Both the position numbers and the translations under genes were made by a program. Of a DNA stretch of 32,727 nucleotides, positions 7,659 through 17,180 are shown piece after piece; the first letter of the stretch is position 1; every line of letters starts with the position of its first letter. The notes below the pieces were generated by a model. It was not told where the DNA came from. It made no database searches and was given only the letters and a program-made list of their open reading frames with translations. The DNA is from Pseudoalteromonas aurantia (GTDB lineage: Bacteria > Pseudomonadota > Gammaproteobacteria > Enterobacterales > Alteromonadaceae): assembly GCF_005886875.1 (NCBI RefSeq), contig NZ_PNBY01000100.1, forward strand, positions 1-32,727, read 5' to 3'.

Positions 7659-10142
7659 CTATTGCATTGGCTCAAGTCGCCAAATTTCATTACTATATTG
7701 CGAAATCGTACGATCACTGGAAAAAGTTCCACTGGCCGCAGTGTTTAATATGCTGATGCGAGTCCATGTTTTTTCATCTTGGTAAGTTTGCGATGCGAGA
7801 TTTTGAGCATCGATATAGCTCGCAAAGTCATAAACAACCAACCATGGATCGGTAGGACTTTTAATCGCATTAATGACATCGTCAAAAATATGAGGTTCAA
7901 ATAGATTGAAGTGCCCACTTTCCAGCAGAGCCATCACACGCTGTAAGCGTTCATCTTTGGTGATAATAGAAACTGGGTCATATGTGCTGCGGATTTGATC
8001 TGTTTGCTCTGCTTGTGCACCGAACAAGAAAAAATTATCCGCACCTACTTGTTCTCTAATTTCAATATTAGCGCCATCTAAAGTACCAATAGTTATTGCG
8101 CCATTCATCATAAACTTCATGTTACCTGTCCCTGACGCTTCTTTACCAGCAGTCGATATTTGCTCTGATAAATCAGTCGCGGCACAAATGGTTTCCATCG
8201 CTGTGACGTTATAATTAGGTAAAAAGGCAACTCTCAATAATGACGCTGCGCGTTTATCTTGATTGATGACATCAGCCACATTGTTTATAAGCTTAATGAC
8301 TTTTTTTGCCATGTAATAACCTGGGGCGGCCTTTCCGCCAATCAGGACACATCGGGGAGTCATACCTTGTATATCTCCAGCACAGATTCGATCATAGAGG
8401 TGAATTACATGCAATATATTAAGGAGTTGGCGCTTATACTCATGAATACGCTTTACTTGTACGTCAAACATCATCGTAGGATCAAACTCAACCCCACATC
8501 TGGACTTGACCAAGGTGGTTAGTTGTACTTTGTTTTCTAATTTAACTTTTCGCCATTTCTTATGAAACGAAGAGTCATCATAATAACGTCTAATTTTTTC
8601 TATTTGAGCAAAGTCTGCCACCCATTTATTACCTATCTTTTCAGATATTATTGCACTTAATTTAGGGTTACAGTGTGCTAACCAACGTCGGGGCGTCACG
8701 CCATTTGTTTTATTATTAAACTTTTCAGGCCATAATTGATTAAAAGTTTTAAACAAACCCGCTTTAAGTAATTGAGTATGGAGGGCTGCGACTCCATTGA
8801 CGGAATAGCTGCCAACAATAGCCAAGTAAGCCATTCTCACCTGAGGTACATGCCCCTCTTCAATTAGAGACAACTCTCTCTGTTTATCAACATCCCCAGG
8901 CCATTGCAGTGCGACCTCCGCTAAGAAGCGAGCATTTATCTCGTAAATAATCTCTAATAATCTAGGCAATAATTTACTAAATAGCGGCACAGACCAACGC
9001 TCTAATGCTTCTGGTAGTAAAGTATGGTTGGTATACGCCATAGTACTGGTCGTTATCGACCAAGCTCTGTCCCACTCCACCTCATATTTGTCAACTAACA
9101 ACCTCATCAATTCTGCAACTGCAATACTTGGGTGCGTGTCATTGAGTTGAAAGACGTGGTAATCAGCAAAGTCTGAAAACTCTTCCCCGTATTGGTTCAC
9201 CCACTTATTTAGCACATCTTGTAAACTGGCACTCGATAAAAAATACTGTTGACGTAACCTGAGTTCTTTACCATTTTCACTGCTGTCGTTTGGATACAGC
9301 ACCATAGTGATTTGTTCAGCCATGTTCTTTCGTGCCACAGCTTCTGAGTAACTACCTGCATTGAATTCATTTAAGTCAAATTCATCGGTTGCTTCCGACT
9401 TCCAAAGCCTTAACGTATTCACCACACCATTTTTATAGCCAGGAATTGGAACATCGTACGGCACAGCCAGAACATCTTGAGAATCAACCCAGCATCTTAT
9501 GTCTTTACCTTGCTTGTCTTTATAACTCTCTACACGTCCGAAAAACTTAATTCTACAAGCTTGGTCTGGTGCACTTAATTCCCACGGATGCCCTTCTCGT
9601 AACCAGTTATCTGGCTGCTCAATTTGATGCCCTTTTTCAATACTCTGATTAAACATGCCATATTCATACCTGATCCCATAGCCAACCACGGGTAACGCAA
9701 GGCTCGCACAACTATCCAAGAAACAGGCAGCTAACCGACCTAATCCACCATTACCAAGTCCCGCATCATGTTCAGCCTCAGCAACAACTTCTAACTCACT
9801 ACAATACTGCTTTAATGCTTGTGCGGTTGAGGCTTGTAAATCCAGATTAAGAACCGCATTGCCTAATGCTCGACCCATTAAGAACTCGAGTGATAAATAG
9901 GCCGCTTTTCGAGTTTTTTTCGACGTCAAATGTAAATTGGTTGCCCTACATCGTGCAACCATTCTATCTTTAATCGTCAGAGCCAACGCATGATATAAAT
10001 ACAATTGAGATTCACCAACACGATCACGCCCCAATGTGTAATAAAAATGACGTGTTAAGTCATCGTTTAGCGTACTCTCATCAAGCTTTGGCGCATCTTC
10101 CCAATGTTTTACGACGCATACATTTGTGCTTTTATTAGCCAT
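7659..10142 (-). CDS. glgP: glycogen phosphorylase
   Basis: GlgP releases glucose-1-phosphate from the non-reducing ends of glycogen using pyridoxal phosphate. At 827 residues it is close to the 815 of the E. coli enzyme. The PLP site SGTGNMKFMMNGA places the Schiff-base lysine at K676. GLGNGGLGRLAACFLDS near residue 130 is the conserved glucan phosphorylase N-terminal motif, and FDVQVKRIHEYKRQ is also present. The ATG at 10142 overlaps the glgX stop by 8 bp and has GAGGG about 8 bases upstream, implying coupled translation. In the operon it sits between the debranching enzyme and the synthesis genes glgC and glgA. Confidence 0.95.
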   Translation of the reverse strand: MANKSTNVCVVKHWEDAPKLDESTLNDDLTRHFYYTLGRDRVGESQLYLYHALALTIKDRMVARCRATNLHLTSKKTRKAAYLSLEFLMGRALGNAVLNLDLQASTAQALKQYCSELEVVAEAEHDAGLGNGGLGRLAACFLDSCASLALPVVGYGIRYEYGMFNQSIEKGHQIEQPDNWLREGHPWELSAPDQACRIKFFGRVESYKDKQGKDIRCWVDSQDVLAVPYDVPIPGYKNGVVNTLRLWKSEATDEFDLNEFNAGSYSEAVARKNMAEQITMVLYPNDSSENGKELRLRQQYFLSSASLQDVLNKWVNQYGEEFSDFADYHVFQLNDTHPSIAVAELMRLLVDKYEVEWDRAWSITTSTMAYTNHTLLPEALERWSVPLFSKLLPRLLEIIYEINARFLAEVALQWPGDVDKQRELSLIEEGHVPQVRMAYLAIVGSYSVNGVAALHTQLLKAGLFKTFNQLWPEKFNNKTNGVTPRRWLAHCNPKLSAIISEKIGNKWVADFAQIEKIRRYYDDSSFHKKWRKVKLENKVQLTTLVKSRCGVEFDPTMMFDVQVKRIHEYKRQLLNILHVIHLYDRICAGDIQGMTPRCVLIGGKAAPGYYMAKKVIKLINNVADVINQDKRAASLLRVAFLPNYNVTAMETICAATDLSEQISTAGKEASGTGNMKFMMNGAITIGTLDGANIEIREQVGADNFFLFGAQAEQTDQIRSTYDPVSIITKDERLQRVMALLESGHFNLFEPHIFDDVINAIKSPTDPWLVVYDFASYIDAQNLASQTYQDEKTWTRISILNTAASGTFSSDRTISQYSNEIWRLEPMQ

Positions 10143-12186
10143 GTATGTTTCCCTCTTTTAGCGATGTAAATACCCAACTAGATTGGGCTGAGATTGTGCA
10201 TATAGGATTTGCACTGTCATATTTGGCGCAATCACAACTACTTAATGCAAGTTGCCAATGTTCTGAAAATGGCGCACAAGGTAATGTGGCTTCTAAGTTC
10301 ACATCGTGCGCATTAAAAATAATCAATAGTGCTTGCTTAAGTTGCTGGTCTTGAATCGAATACAATAGCCATTTACGACCCTCACTGTGCCAATCAGACT
10401 CGCTCATAAGTTGACCGTTTTCATCGAGCCAACAAACTGAAAAACGGCTGTCATCTGAGTGAACATAAAACCCGTGCTGAAATACACTAAATGTCTTACG
10501 CAGTGTCAACAACTCTTGAATAAAATAGGAAAGGGGGTGATCTTGCTGCGAAGGTTTCCAAGCTAACCAGTTTGTCCGATTATCTTGACAATAAGCATTA
10601 TTGTTACCGCCTTGAGAATGACTAAACTCAGTGCCAGCTGCGATCATTGGCACTCCTTTTGACAACAACAGGGTTACTAGCGCGTTCTTTTGCATCTTCA
10701 AACGCAAATTTACTATGCCTATATCCGTCGAGAACCCTTCCTTGCCACAATTAAACGAATAATTTTCATCATGGCCGTCACGGTTAACTTCACCGTTTGC
10801 TAAGTTATGCTTATTTTCGTAACTTACCCAGTCAGCTAATGTGTAGCCATCATGACTGGTTATAAAATTAATGGAGTTCAACGGTCCTCGTTGGTTATGT
10901 TCAAAAATATCGTTTGATCCATGAACACGCTTTGCAAGTTCAGGAAGTACCCCTTCATCTTGTCGCCAAAAACGTCGGACTGTATCTCGGTATTTATCGT
11001 TCCATTCACGCCATGGTGATAAAAACGCGCCTAATTGATAACCACCAGGGCCTATGTCCCATGGCTCTGCAATAAGCTTGGCCTTATTTAAAACTGGATC
11101 TTGTAATATCGCGATAATAAAAGCGTGATGTGCATTAAAACCGTAACTTGTGCGCGCTAAAATCGTCGCCAAATCAAACCTAAACCCGTCAACCCCCATC
11201 ACTTCAACCCAATAGCGTAAACTATCTAAAACAAGCTGTAATGTTTTTGGATCGTCAATGTTCAGCGTATTACCACAGCCGGTATCATTAATATAAACAT
11301 TGGGTTCTTCCGGTAAGTGTCTATAGTAACCGCTATTATTTAACCCTTTAAGTGATAAAGTTGGGCCATCAATGCCAGCTTCAGCTGTATGGTTAAACAC
11401 CACATCTAATATCACTTCAACTCCCACCTCATGAAGCGTGGCCATCATACGCTGAAATTCACTTACATCATTGTCAACTAGATATGGTTTATGCGGAGTG
11501 AAAAAGTTTAGCGTATTGTATCCCCAATAGTTTCTCAAACCTTTGGTGGTAAGAAACTGCTCACTGACAAACGCGTGAACAGGCAATAATTCAAGCGTCG
11601 TGATACCCAACTTTTTAATATGTGAAATAAAAGCGGGATCAGCAAGACCTAAAAATTTACCTCTAAACTCTGGATTAACATCTGGGTGCTTATAAGTCGC
11701 GCCTTTGACATGGCATTCATAAATGACCGTTTTTGACCAAGGGTGATTCGGTCTTTTCTCTGTGTATTTAGCTAAACCCGTCACCTTGGATTTAGGCATG
11801 TCAATTGCGTTGTCTAACTTACTGATGGTACCAACAGGCATATGGCAAAAGTGACGCTCACTCCACGTAAATTCTCCAAAGAAATCTCTGCCATATGGAT
11901 CCATCAATAGCTTATTGATATTAAATAGGCGACCAGACTGAGGGTCATAATCTCCTTCAACTCGATACCCGTAGAGTGCCCCCTCTTTTAAAGGTTCAAC
12001 TAATACACTCCAAGTCCCACCTTCATGTAAAAACATATCGATCATTGCAATCTGAGAGTGACCACTCGCATCAAAAAGACACAAATACACTTGAGTTGCA
12101 TTCGGTGAAAAAACAGCAAAATTGACACCGGTATCTTTTTTAGTACTCCCTAATTGCGTATGGCAACCACGACATGAATTAAGCAT
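10135..12186 (-). CDS. glgX: glycogen debranching enzyme (isoamylase type, GH13)
   Basis: GlgX hydrolyses the alpha-1,6 branches left after phosphorylase action. This 683-residue protein has an N-terminal CBM48/early-set domain (about 10-120; GVNFAVFSPNATQV), a GH13 barrel and a C-terminal beta domain. Catalytic residues visible are the nucleophile D338 in VDGFRFDLATILAR, the acid/base E374 in LIAEPWDIGPGGYQLG, and the aspartate of FITSHDGYTLADWVSY. VNFITSHDG and RDGHDENYSFNCG are typical of the GlgX/TreX branch. The ATG at 12186 follows glgB by 5 bp with only a weak ribosome site. Its stop overlaps glgP by 8 bp. Confidence 0.93.
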   Translation of the reverse strand: MLNSCRGCHTQLGSTKKDTGVNFAVFSPNATQVYLCLFDASGHSQIAMIDMFLHEGGTWSVLVEPLKEGALYGYRVEGDYDPQSGRLFNINKLLMDPYGRDFFGEFTWSERHFCHMPVGTISKLDNAIDMPKSKVTGLAKYTEKRPNHPWSKTVIYECHVKGATYKHPDVNPEFRGKFLGLADPAFISHIKKLGITTLELLPVHAFVSEQFLTTKGLRNYWGYNTLNFFTPHKPYLVDNDVSEFQRMMATLHEVGVEVILDVVFNHTAEAGIDGPTLSLKGLNNSGYYRHLPEEPNVYINDTGCGNTLNIDDPKTLQLVLDSLRYWVEVMGVDGFRFDLATILARTSYGFNAHHAFIIAILQDPVLNKAKLIAEPWDIGPGGYQLGAFLSPWREWNDKYRDTVRRFWRQDEGVLPELAKRVHGSNDIFEHNQRGPLNSINFITSHDGYTLADWVSYENKHNLANGEVNRDGHDENYSFNCGKEGFSTDIGIVNLRLKMQKNALVTLLLSKGVPMIAAGTEFSHSQGGNNNAYCQDNRTNWLAWKPSQQDHPLSYFIQELLTLRKTFSVFQHGFYVHSDDSRFSVCWLDENGQLMSESDWHSEGRKWLLYSIQDQQLKQALLIIFNAHDVNLEATLPCAPFSEHWQLALSSCDCAKYDSANPICTISAQSSWVFTSLKEGNIHG

Positions 12187-12191
12187 GTTAA

Positions 12192-14420
12192 TTAACCCGT
12201 GATCCGTTTCAAATATAGCGTTGTTAATGGGGGAATAGTCAAAACAATGCTATTTTCAAACCCATGAGAAGATATTGCAGCAGACTCTATCAACTGCTGC
12301 TTACCCGCTACCGCCGTGACACCGGAGCCATATAATGCTTTATCATCCGTATTGAGAATTACCTCATAAACACCAGTCTGCGGCACACCTATTTTATATT
12401 GATGAAACACTTGTGCAGTAAAGTGGCTTATTACAATCAGTAAATCTTCTTTTGACTTACCATAACGAGCAAAACTAAATATACTTTGCTCGGCATTATC
12501 GCCATCTATCCACTGAAACCCTGCTGGTGAATTATCACATTCATATAACGCACCTTCACCCTGATATATCCTGTTAAGCTGCTTTACTGTGCGTTGAATA
12601 CCAAGATGCGCTGGGGAGTCTAACAACTGCCAATCTAACCCTTCATTGTGATCCCACTCAGAACGAGGCGCTAATTCACTCCCCATAAATAAGAGCTTTT
12701 TACCTGGATGCGCATACATAAAGCCATAGTAAGCACGTAGTGTCGCAAATTGTTGCCAGTCATCTCCTGGCATTTTACTTAATAACGCACCTTTACCGTG
12801 CACCACTTCATCGTGACTTAATGGTAAAATGTAGTTCTCCGAGTACGCATATGCCATTGAAAAGGTCATTTCGTGATGATGATAGCGCCTATGGATCGGG
12901 TCCCGACTTATGTAACTTAAACTGTCGTTCATCCAACCCATATTCCACTTAAAGCCAAAGCCCAAACCTTGATGCTCTACGCTTTGTGTAACACCTGGCC
13001 ACGCTGTCGACTCTTCGGCTACCATCATAATGTTATTATCTTGACCATAACAACGTCGATTGACATCCTGTAAACAGGCGATAGCACCTAAGTTTTCTCT
13101 TCCACCATATTGGTTGGCTATCCACTCTCCGTCATTGCGGCTATAATCTAGGTAAAGCATAGATGCAACAGCATCAACTCGTAATCCATCAAGCTGAAAT
13201 TCATTAAGCCAATACATAGCGTTTGCTAGCAGGAAACTCTTTACTTCCGGACGATCATAATTATAAATATACGTATTCCAATCAGGATGAAAGCCTTGCC
13301 TCATGTCTGCGTGTTCAAACAAATGGGTACCGTCAAATTTATGCAGTCCATGCGGATCCGAAGGAAAGTGCCCCGGAACCCAATCAATTAACAGCCCGAG
13401 ATTAGCGTCCTCACACTTTTCAACAAAATAGACAAAGTCTTCATAGCTGCCAAACCGACTCGTTGGCGAAAACAAACCAACAGGTTGATAACCCCATGAG
13501 CCATCAAATGGGTATTCACTAATTGGCATCAGCTGTAAATGTGTAAAGCCTAATTCTTTTACATACTGCACTAAGTCATCAGCTAATTCGCGATACGTTA
13601 AAAACCGATTTTCTTCATCTGCTCTGCGCTTCCAAGAACCGAGCTGCACTTCATAAATACAGATAGGCGCATCTATTTTATTTCGTCTACTTCGACTTTT
13701 TAACTGTTTCGATGTTGGTTTTTTGCGAGATACCAGTGGCTGTAACACTGAAGCAGTACCTGGGGCTTGTTGCATCTTAAATGCAAATGGATCGGATCTA
13801 TCACTAACGTTGCCATAGCTGTCTACCACAGAGTATTTATAAGTTTGCTGTGCTTCTAGCTCTGGTATAAATATCTCCCACACCCCACTGGCTAGGTGTT
13901 TTCTCATGAAATGTTCGCTTCGCTGCCAACAGTTAAACTCTCCAATTACCGACACACTCTTCGCATTTGGAGCCCATACGGCAAAACGCACACCTTTAGC
14001 GCCTTCATGTTCAATAAAGTGTGCACCTAAATGTTGATAAGCACGTTCTAATGTTCCTTCATTAAACAAATACAACGCCTCTTCACTAATACTTGAAGAG
14101 AATTGATAAACATCTTGCTGAATACGCGTATGATTTGCATAAGTAACTTTCAACTTGTTCACCATTGGCAACTCTTGTTCAGTTACCTGCAATAAAAACA
14201 AATCACTATTTAAATACTTTTTAAACAAAAACTTTGCTGGTTTACTCGCCAATTCAACAGACTTTGCATCTGGTAAATAGACACGTACCTCATAATTACT
14301 TTCATCAACTTTATGTAAACCTAAAAAGGAAAATGGATCACTAAACGTTCCTACCTGAAGCGCATTAAGCTGCTCTGAATAGTCATATATCTTATTTTTA
14401 GGTGTTAAAATGCTATTCAT
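12192..14420 (-). CDS. glgB: 1,4-alpha-glucan branching enzyme
   Basis: GlgB cuts an alpha-1,4 chain and re-attaches it in alpha-1,6 linkage. At 742 residues it has the long bacterial form. An extra N-terminal early-set-like domain (about 20-115) is followed by CBM48 (about 125-225; FAVWAPNAKSVSVIGEFNCW), the GH13 barrel and a C-terminal domain. The nucleophile is D416 (LDGLRVDAVASMLY), the acid/base is E469 (MMVAEESTAWPGV), and SHDEVVHGKGALL holds the third carboxylate near 537. Spacing between the first two matches E. coli D405 and E458. The ATG at 14420 overlaps the malQ stop by 8 bp and has AGGA about 7-8 bases upstream. Confidence 0.95.
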   Translation of the reverse strand: MNSILTPKNKIYDYSEQLNALQVGTFSDPFSFLGLHKVDESNYEVRVYLPDAKSVELASKPAKFLFKKYLNSDLFLLQVTEQELPMVNKLKVTYANHTRIQQDVYQFSSSISEEALYLFNEGTLERAYQHLGAHFIEHEGAKGVRFAVWAPNAKSVSVIGEFNCWQRSEHFMRKHLASGVWEIFIPELEAQQTYKYSVVDSYGNVSDRSDPFAFKMQQAPGTASVLQPLVSRKKPTSKQLKSRSRRNKIDAPICIYEVQLGSWKRRADEENRFLTYRELADDLVQYVKELGFTHLQLMPISEYPFDGSWGYQPVGLFSPTSRFGSYEDFVYFVEKCEDANLGLLIDWVPGHFPSDPHGLHKFDGTHLFEHADMRQGFHPDWNTYIYNYDRPEVKSFLLANAMYWLNEFQLDGLRVDAVASMLYLDYSRNDGEWIANQYGGRENLGAIACLQDVNRRCYGQDNNIMMVAEESTAWPGVTQSVEHQGLGFGFKWNMGWMNDSLSYISRDPIHRRYHHHEMTFSMAYAYSENYILPLSHDEVVHGKGALLSKMPGDDWQQFATLRAYYGFMYAHPGKKLLFMGSELAPRSEWDHNEGLDWQLLDSPAHLGIQRTVKQLNRIYQGEGALYECDNSPAGFQWIDGDNAEQSIFSFARYGKSKEDLLIVISHFTAQVFHQYKIGVPQTGVYEVILNTDDKALYGSGVTAVAGKQQLIESAAISSHGFENSIVLTIPPLTTLYLKRITG

Positions 14421-16401
14421 AACTTGTCCTAAGTTGAGTTAGTTTTTTAATAAAATCAGTATTTCCTGAGAAAATTTCCGGCACCGTTCGATTTAAACGC
14501 CTTCGCCAATTTGGATACTCTCTATCTGTTCCTGGAATATTAACAGGCAATATTTGCTGATCGAGATCATCTAGCTGAATACACAACAAATGTGCAGGAG
14601 ACAGAGCTAAAACACATAGCATTGCTCGATATACTGATTGAGCATCGCTATTTATATCAAAGCCACATTGTTGGTGCTCTTCGAGCCAACTAATTAACAG
14701 TTGTTTTTGTATCTTTCTATTGCTAATTTCGTCATCAAAAGTTGTTGATGATAGTAAGTTATACTGGAATTTAAGTTGTATATCGTCTGACCCCCACCAG
14801 CCTGCAAAAGGCGGTACGTCATGATTTGCAATCATTAATATCGTGTCTTTTCGAAGGTTATTACTTTTTACAAAACGCCCATGTTCATCTTTTTCAAAAT
14901 AAAAAAGAATATTACCGAGTAACGATGATTCTTTCATTGCACTGACAACTTCTGGGGGTACAACCCCTAAGTCTTCACCAATAACAATACTTTTTGACAA
15001 GTTTGACTCTATTCTAAGCACTGCCAATAAATGTGCGAACGGGTAGTAGACATAACACCCGCTCTTCTCACTCTCAAGCGGCAAACACCACCACAACCTT
15101 CTAAGCGCCATTACGTGGTCAATTCGTAAGCCACCAACACTATTGAGGTTACTTTTGACTAAAGACTTAAAAAACTCAAACTTATCATGCCTGATCTTAA
15201 CCGGATCTAAGGCGGGTAAGCCCCAGTCTTGGCCATTTTGAGCCCAAGGGTCTGGCGGTGCCCCAACTTGTGCACCGGTTGCATACAACGCACTATTTCG
15301 TGTGTATTCAAGACCATCTTTGGCACACCCTACTGCTAAGTCATTTATTAGGCCAATTGCCATGTTGCTGTCTTTCGCCACTTGTTGGCAAGACTCAAGT
15401 TGCACAGCAGCTAGCCACTGGCAAAACAGTGAAAAATCATCATTAGCTAGCACTTTGAGTACCGCTTTGTTATTCGCCTTGAAGTTGCAAAAAGCTCGTT
15501 TTTCAGTATCTATAGCGTCGTCTAGAAATACACGATATGACAATGACAGTAGTGCATATTTTGACTCACTAACCACCGTGTAATCGATGTAGGGCTGGCG
15601 TTTATGTGCTTCTAAATCCGTAAAAGCTTGCTGTAAAGCGATAGTGAATTCTGTCTTATTTTGAACCCACCGACAATTATCCACCGCAATATAGAGCGGA
15701 TTGATCAATCCTCGATGATTCGGGCTATAGGGGCTTGCCCTGTCAGGCTCATCATTAAATAACAAATGCAGCGGGTTTAATAAAACAAAATCACACCCCG
15801 CTTTTGCTGAGCAAACAATTAATTCTTCAAGATCACTAAAATCGCCGATACCTAAATTACGTGCACTTTTTATCGTGTATAACTGTGTAGACACCCCAAT
15901 GTGTTTGTGTGGTTGCGCTCGATAACACTGCTTTGGTGTTGACCAAATCTGCGTCTCAAATTTGCCGAGTGGTAAAGTAATTTCAGCGTCATGGTAGCCA
16001 ATTGGCATGGATGGCAAAGGTACTTGAATTTCGAGATAATTGGTGCCCATATACCGATACTCCCCGCTCACCTCACACAAGGATGTATCAAAGCGATAAT
16101 CGATATCTAAACTTGGAATAGACAATAACCCGGTAAAAATACGACGGTGTTCTGGTACTTTTATTGCGAGTGTACCAGATAGCTCATCAACCATACTTAC
16201 CGGCTCAACAACTGACTGCCACTGAGCAATATCCAGCTGGTATATTTTTTCTTCGATTCGCCTTTCATCGTGTGTATCTATACCACATGCCCGCAATGCT
16301 TGCTCTCGGGTTTGGTGATCAAACACAACATGTTCACCGGTATATTTTACGTAATCATAACCAACGCCATGTAAATAAAGTAACTGTTGTAATCCTTCCA
16401 T
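14413..16401 (-). CDS. malQ: 4-alpha-glucanotransferase (amylomaltase, GH77)
   Basis: MalQ disproportionates maltooligosaccharides, recycling the short glucans produced by GlgX and GlgP. At 662 residues it is the long form, with an extra N-terminal region of about 150 residues before the GH77 barrel. The nucleophile D428 is in VGGLRIDHVMALRRLWW, the acid/base E476 in IVIGEDLGVVPPEV, and the third carboxylate in ANHDVPPFAGWW near 528. The spacing of these three matches E. coli D448, E496 and D548. The loop IGDFSDLEELI is also typical. The ATG at 16401 lies 6 bp after the small CBM48 gene, and the stop overlaps glgB by 8 bp. Its place in a glycogen operon rather than beside malP suggests a role in glycogen turnover. 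Confidence 0.93.
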   Translation of the reverse strand: MEGLQQLLYLHGVGYDYVKYTGEHVVFDHQTREQALRACGIDTHDERRIEEKIYQLDIAQWQSVVEPVSMVDELSGTLAIKVPEHRRIFTGLLSIPSLDIDYRFDTSLCEVSGEYRYMGTNYLEIQVPLPSMPIGYHDAEITLPLGKFETQIWSTPKQCYRAQPHKHIGVSTQLYTIKSARNLGIGDFSDLEELIVCSAKAGCDFVLLNPLHLLFNDEPDRASPYSPNHRGLINPLYIAVDNCRWVQNKTEFTIALQQAFTDLEAHKRQPYIDYTVVSESKYALLSLSYRVFLDDAIDTEKRAFCNFKANNKAVLKVLANDDFSLFCQWLAAVQLESCQQVAKDSNMAIGLINDLAVGCAKDGLEYTRNSALYATGAQVGAPPDPWAQNGQDWGLPALDPVKIRHDKFEFFKSLVKSNLNSVGGLRIDHVMALRRLWWCLPLESEKSGCYVYYPFAHLLAVLRIESNLSKSIVIGEDLGVVPPEVVSAMKESSLLGNILFYFEKDEHGRFVKSNNLRKDTILMIANHDVPPFAGWWGSDDIQLKFQYNLLSSTTFDDEISNRKIQKQLLISWLEEHQQCGFDINSDAQSVYRAMLCVLALSPAHLLCIQLDDLDQQILPVNIPGTDREYPNWRRRLNRTVPEIFSGNTDFIKKLTQLRTSYE

Positions 16402-16407
16402 TGACCG

Positions 16408-16713
16408 TTACATCGCTATTTTTTGCGTATTTACTACACTATTTTGGGTACCGAAGCTATTGGTCACATAGTCGTCAGCTTTGTGATCGTTATCCCACTG
16501 CTCCCCGTCAATGAGATACCTAAAGTGAAATTGCTTATCTGTTGGCAAACGATGTTTACTCTTAAAAGCCCGTTCTTTTTTGTTGAATTTCATCGTAACG
16601 GGTTCCCAACCAGTAAACTCCGCCACTAACTCAACTTTTTTTGCTTGAGGGTGAGAGAATTCGAAAGTGACTTCGGCTTCGTCTTTTGTTTTAAAAAAAC
16701 GTTTTGTTAACAT
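16408..16713 (-). CDS. stand-alone CBM48 / AMPK-beta-like glycogen-binding protein
   Basis: This 101-residue protein consists almost only of one early-set/CBM48 domain (about 10-97). Compared from memory with the AMPK-beta glycogen-binding domain, W36 (AEFTGWEP), R65 (HFRYLIDG; lysine in AMPK-beta), W73 (GEQWDND) and N91 (TQNSVVN) line up with the residues that contact glycogen. There is no catalytic domain, signal peptide or membrane segment, so it is probably cytoplasmic. I choose ATG at 16713 rather than an in-frame TTG at 16725, because the GGAG ribosome site lies inside that four-codon extension, 6 bases before the ATG. As first gene of the glycogen operon it may tether or modulate the enzymes on the granule, which is inference. 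Confidence 0.82.
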   Translation of the reverse strand: MLTKRFFKTKDEAEVTFEFSHPQAKKVELVAEFTGWEPVTMKFNKKERAFKSKHRLPTDKQFHFRYLIDGEQWDNDHKADDYVTNSFGTQNSVVNTQKIAM

Positions 16714-16719
16714 AGCAGG

Positions 16720-16723
16720 CTCC
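16720..16723 (-). promoter_or_regulatory. ribosome binding site fixing the CBM48 ATG start
   Basis: GGAG on the minus strand lies six bases before the ATG at 16713. It overlaps the alternative in-frame TTG codon at 16725, which makes the longer start unlikely. Confidence 0.65.
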
Positions 16724-16821
16724 AAATAGATAAGTTTGGGTAATTACATCCTTGCCACTGCGCCGTGCCTTCAACTACTCAACAATCGGAAACGGTGGGC
16801 GATATTACACATTACAACAAA

Positions 16822-16849
16822 ACAATATTTATGCTTTATGACAGTGCAA
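16822..16849 (-). promoter_or_regulatory. candidate sigma-70 promoter of the glycogen operon
   Basis: On the minus strand TTGCAC (16849-16844) is followed by a 16-base spacer and TATTGT (16827-16822). The match is moderate. It would give a leader of about 100 bases before the CBM48 ATG, and an inverted repeat overlaps its -35 box. In AT-rich DNA this is a suggestion only. Confidence 0.35.
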
Positions 16850-16866
16850 AATTTCGACATTTGCAC
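16844..16866. promoter_or_regulatory. candidate operator: 7-bp inverted repeat GTGCAAA-N9-TTTGCAC
   Basis: The arms at 16844-16850 and 16860-16866 are exact reverse complements with a 9-base AT-rich spacer. The left arm covers the putative -35 box of the glycogen operon. The geometry fits a dimeric helix-turn-helix regulator. I cannot name the regulator, and the rest of 16867-17120 holds no gene that I can support. Confidence 0.4.
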
Positions 16867-17122
16867 CAATTAAGTGCTACAGCATGCCGTCTTAGTCTAA
16901 ATTTAAGTGATGCATACTTGAAGTAGCAAATCATAGACCAAATTGTGAGAGTGAATAAAAAGTAGGTGAGAATACTTCTCATGTAAAGTGAATTTATCTA
17001 AAGATTGACTACACTCATAGAATTGATTATTCCTACAACAATAATACATTTAGAGGAGAAACATTATTTGATATAAAGAAAAAAAGGGTGTAAAAGATTA
17101 TAAACCTTATGGCTTAGAGATG

Positions 17123-17128
17123 TATAAT
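17123..17128 (+). promoter_or_regulatory. candidate -10 box for the GGDEF-EAL gene
   Basis: A perfect TATAAT lies 52 bases before the ATG at 17181, but the -35 region 16-18 bases upstream is poor. A further inverted repeat, TGAGAA-TAC-TTCTCA, sits at 16967-16981 in the same gap. Confidence 0.35.
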
Positions 17129-17180
17129 GTGTTGTGCATTCAAAGTGTGCGTTTATTTAAGATTCCGGATTTAGCCAGCT

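Noticed and set aside
15302..15583. 93-codon frame antisense to malQ
   Set aside because: The opposite strand encodes conserved GH77 sequence, and there is no start signal.
16164..16514. 116-codon frame antisense to malQ and the CBM48 gene
   Set aside because: It runs opposite two well-supported genes, and its translation has no family features.
17053..17058. strong GAGGAG ribosome-site-like motif upstream of the GGDEF-EAL gene
   Set aside because: Every frame following it hits a stop within a few codons, so no small peptide is supported.
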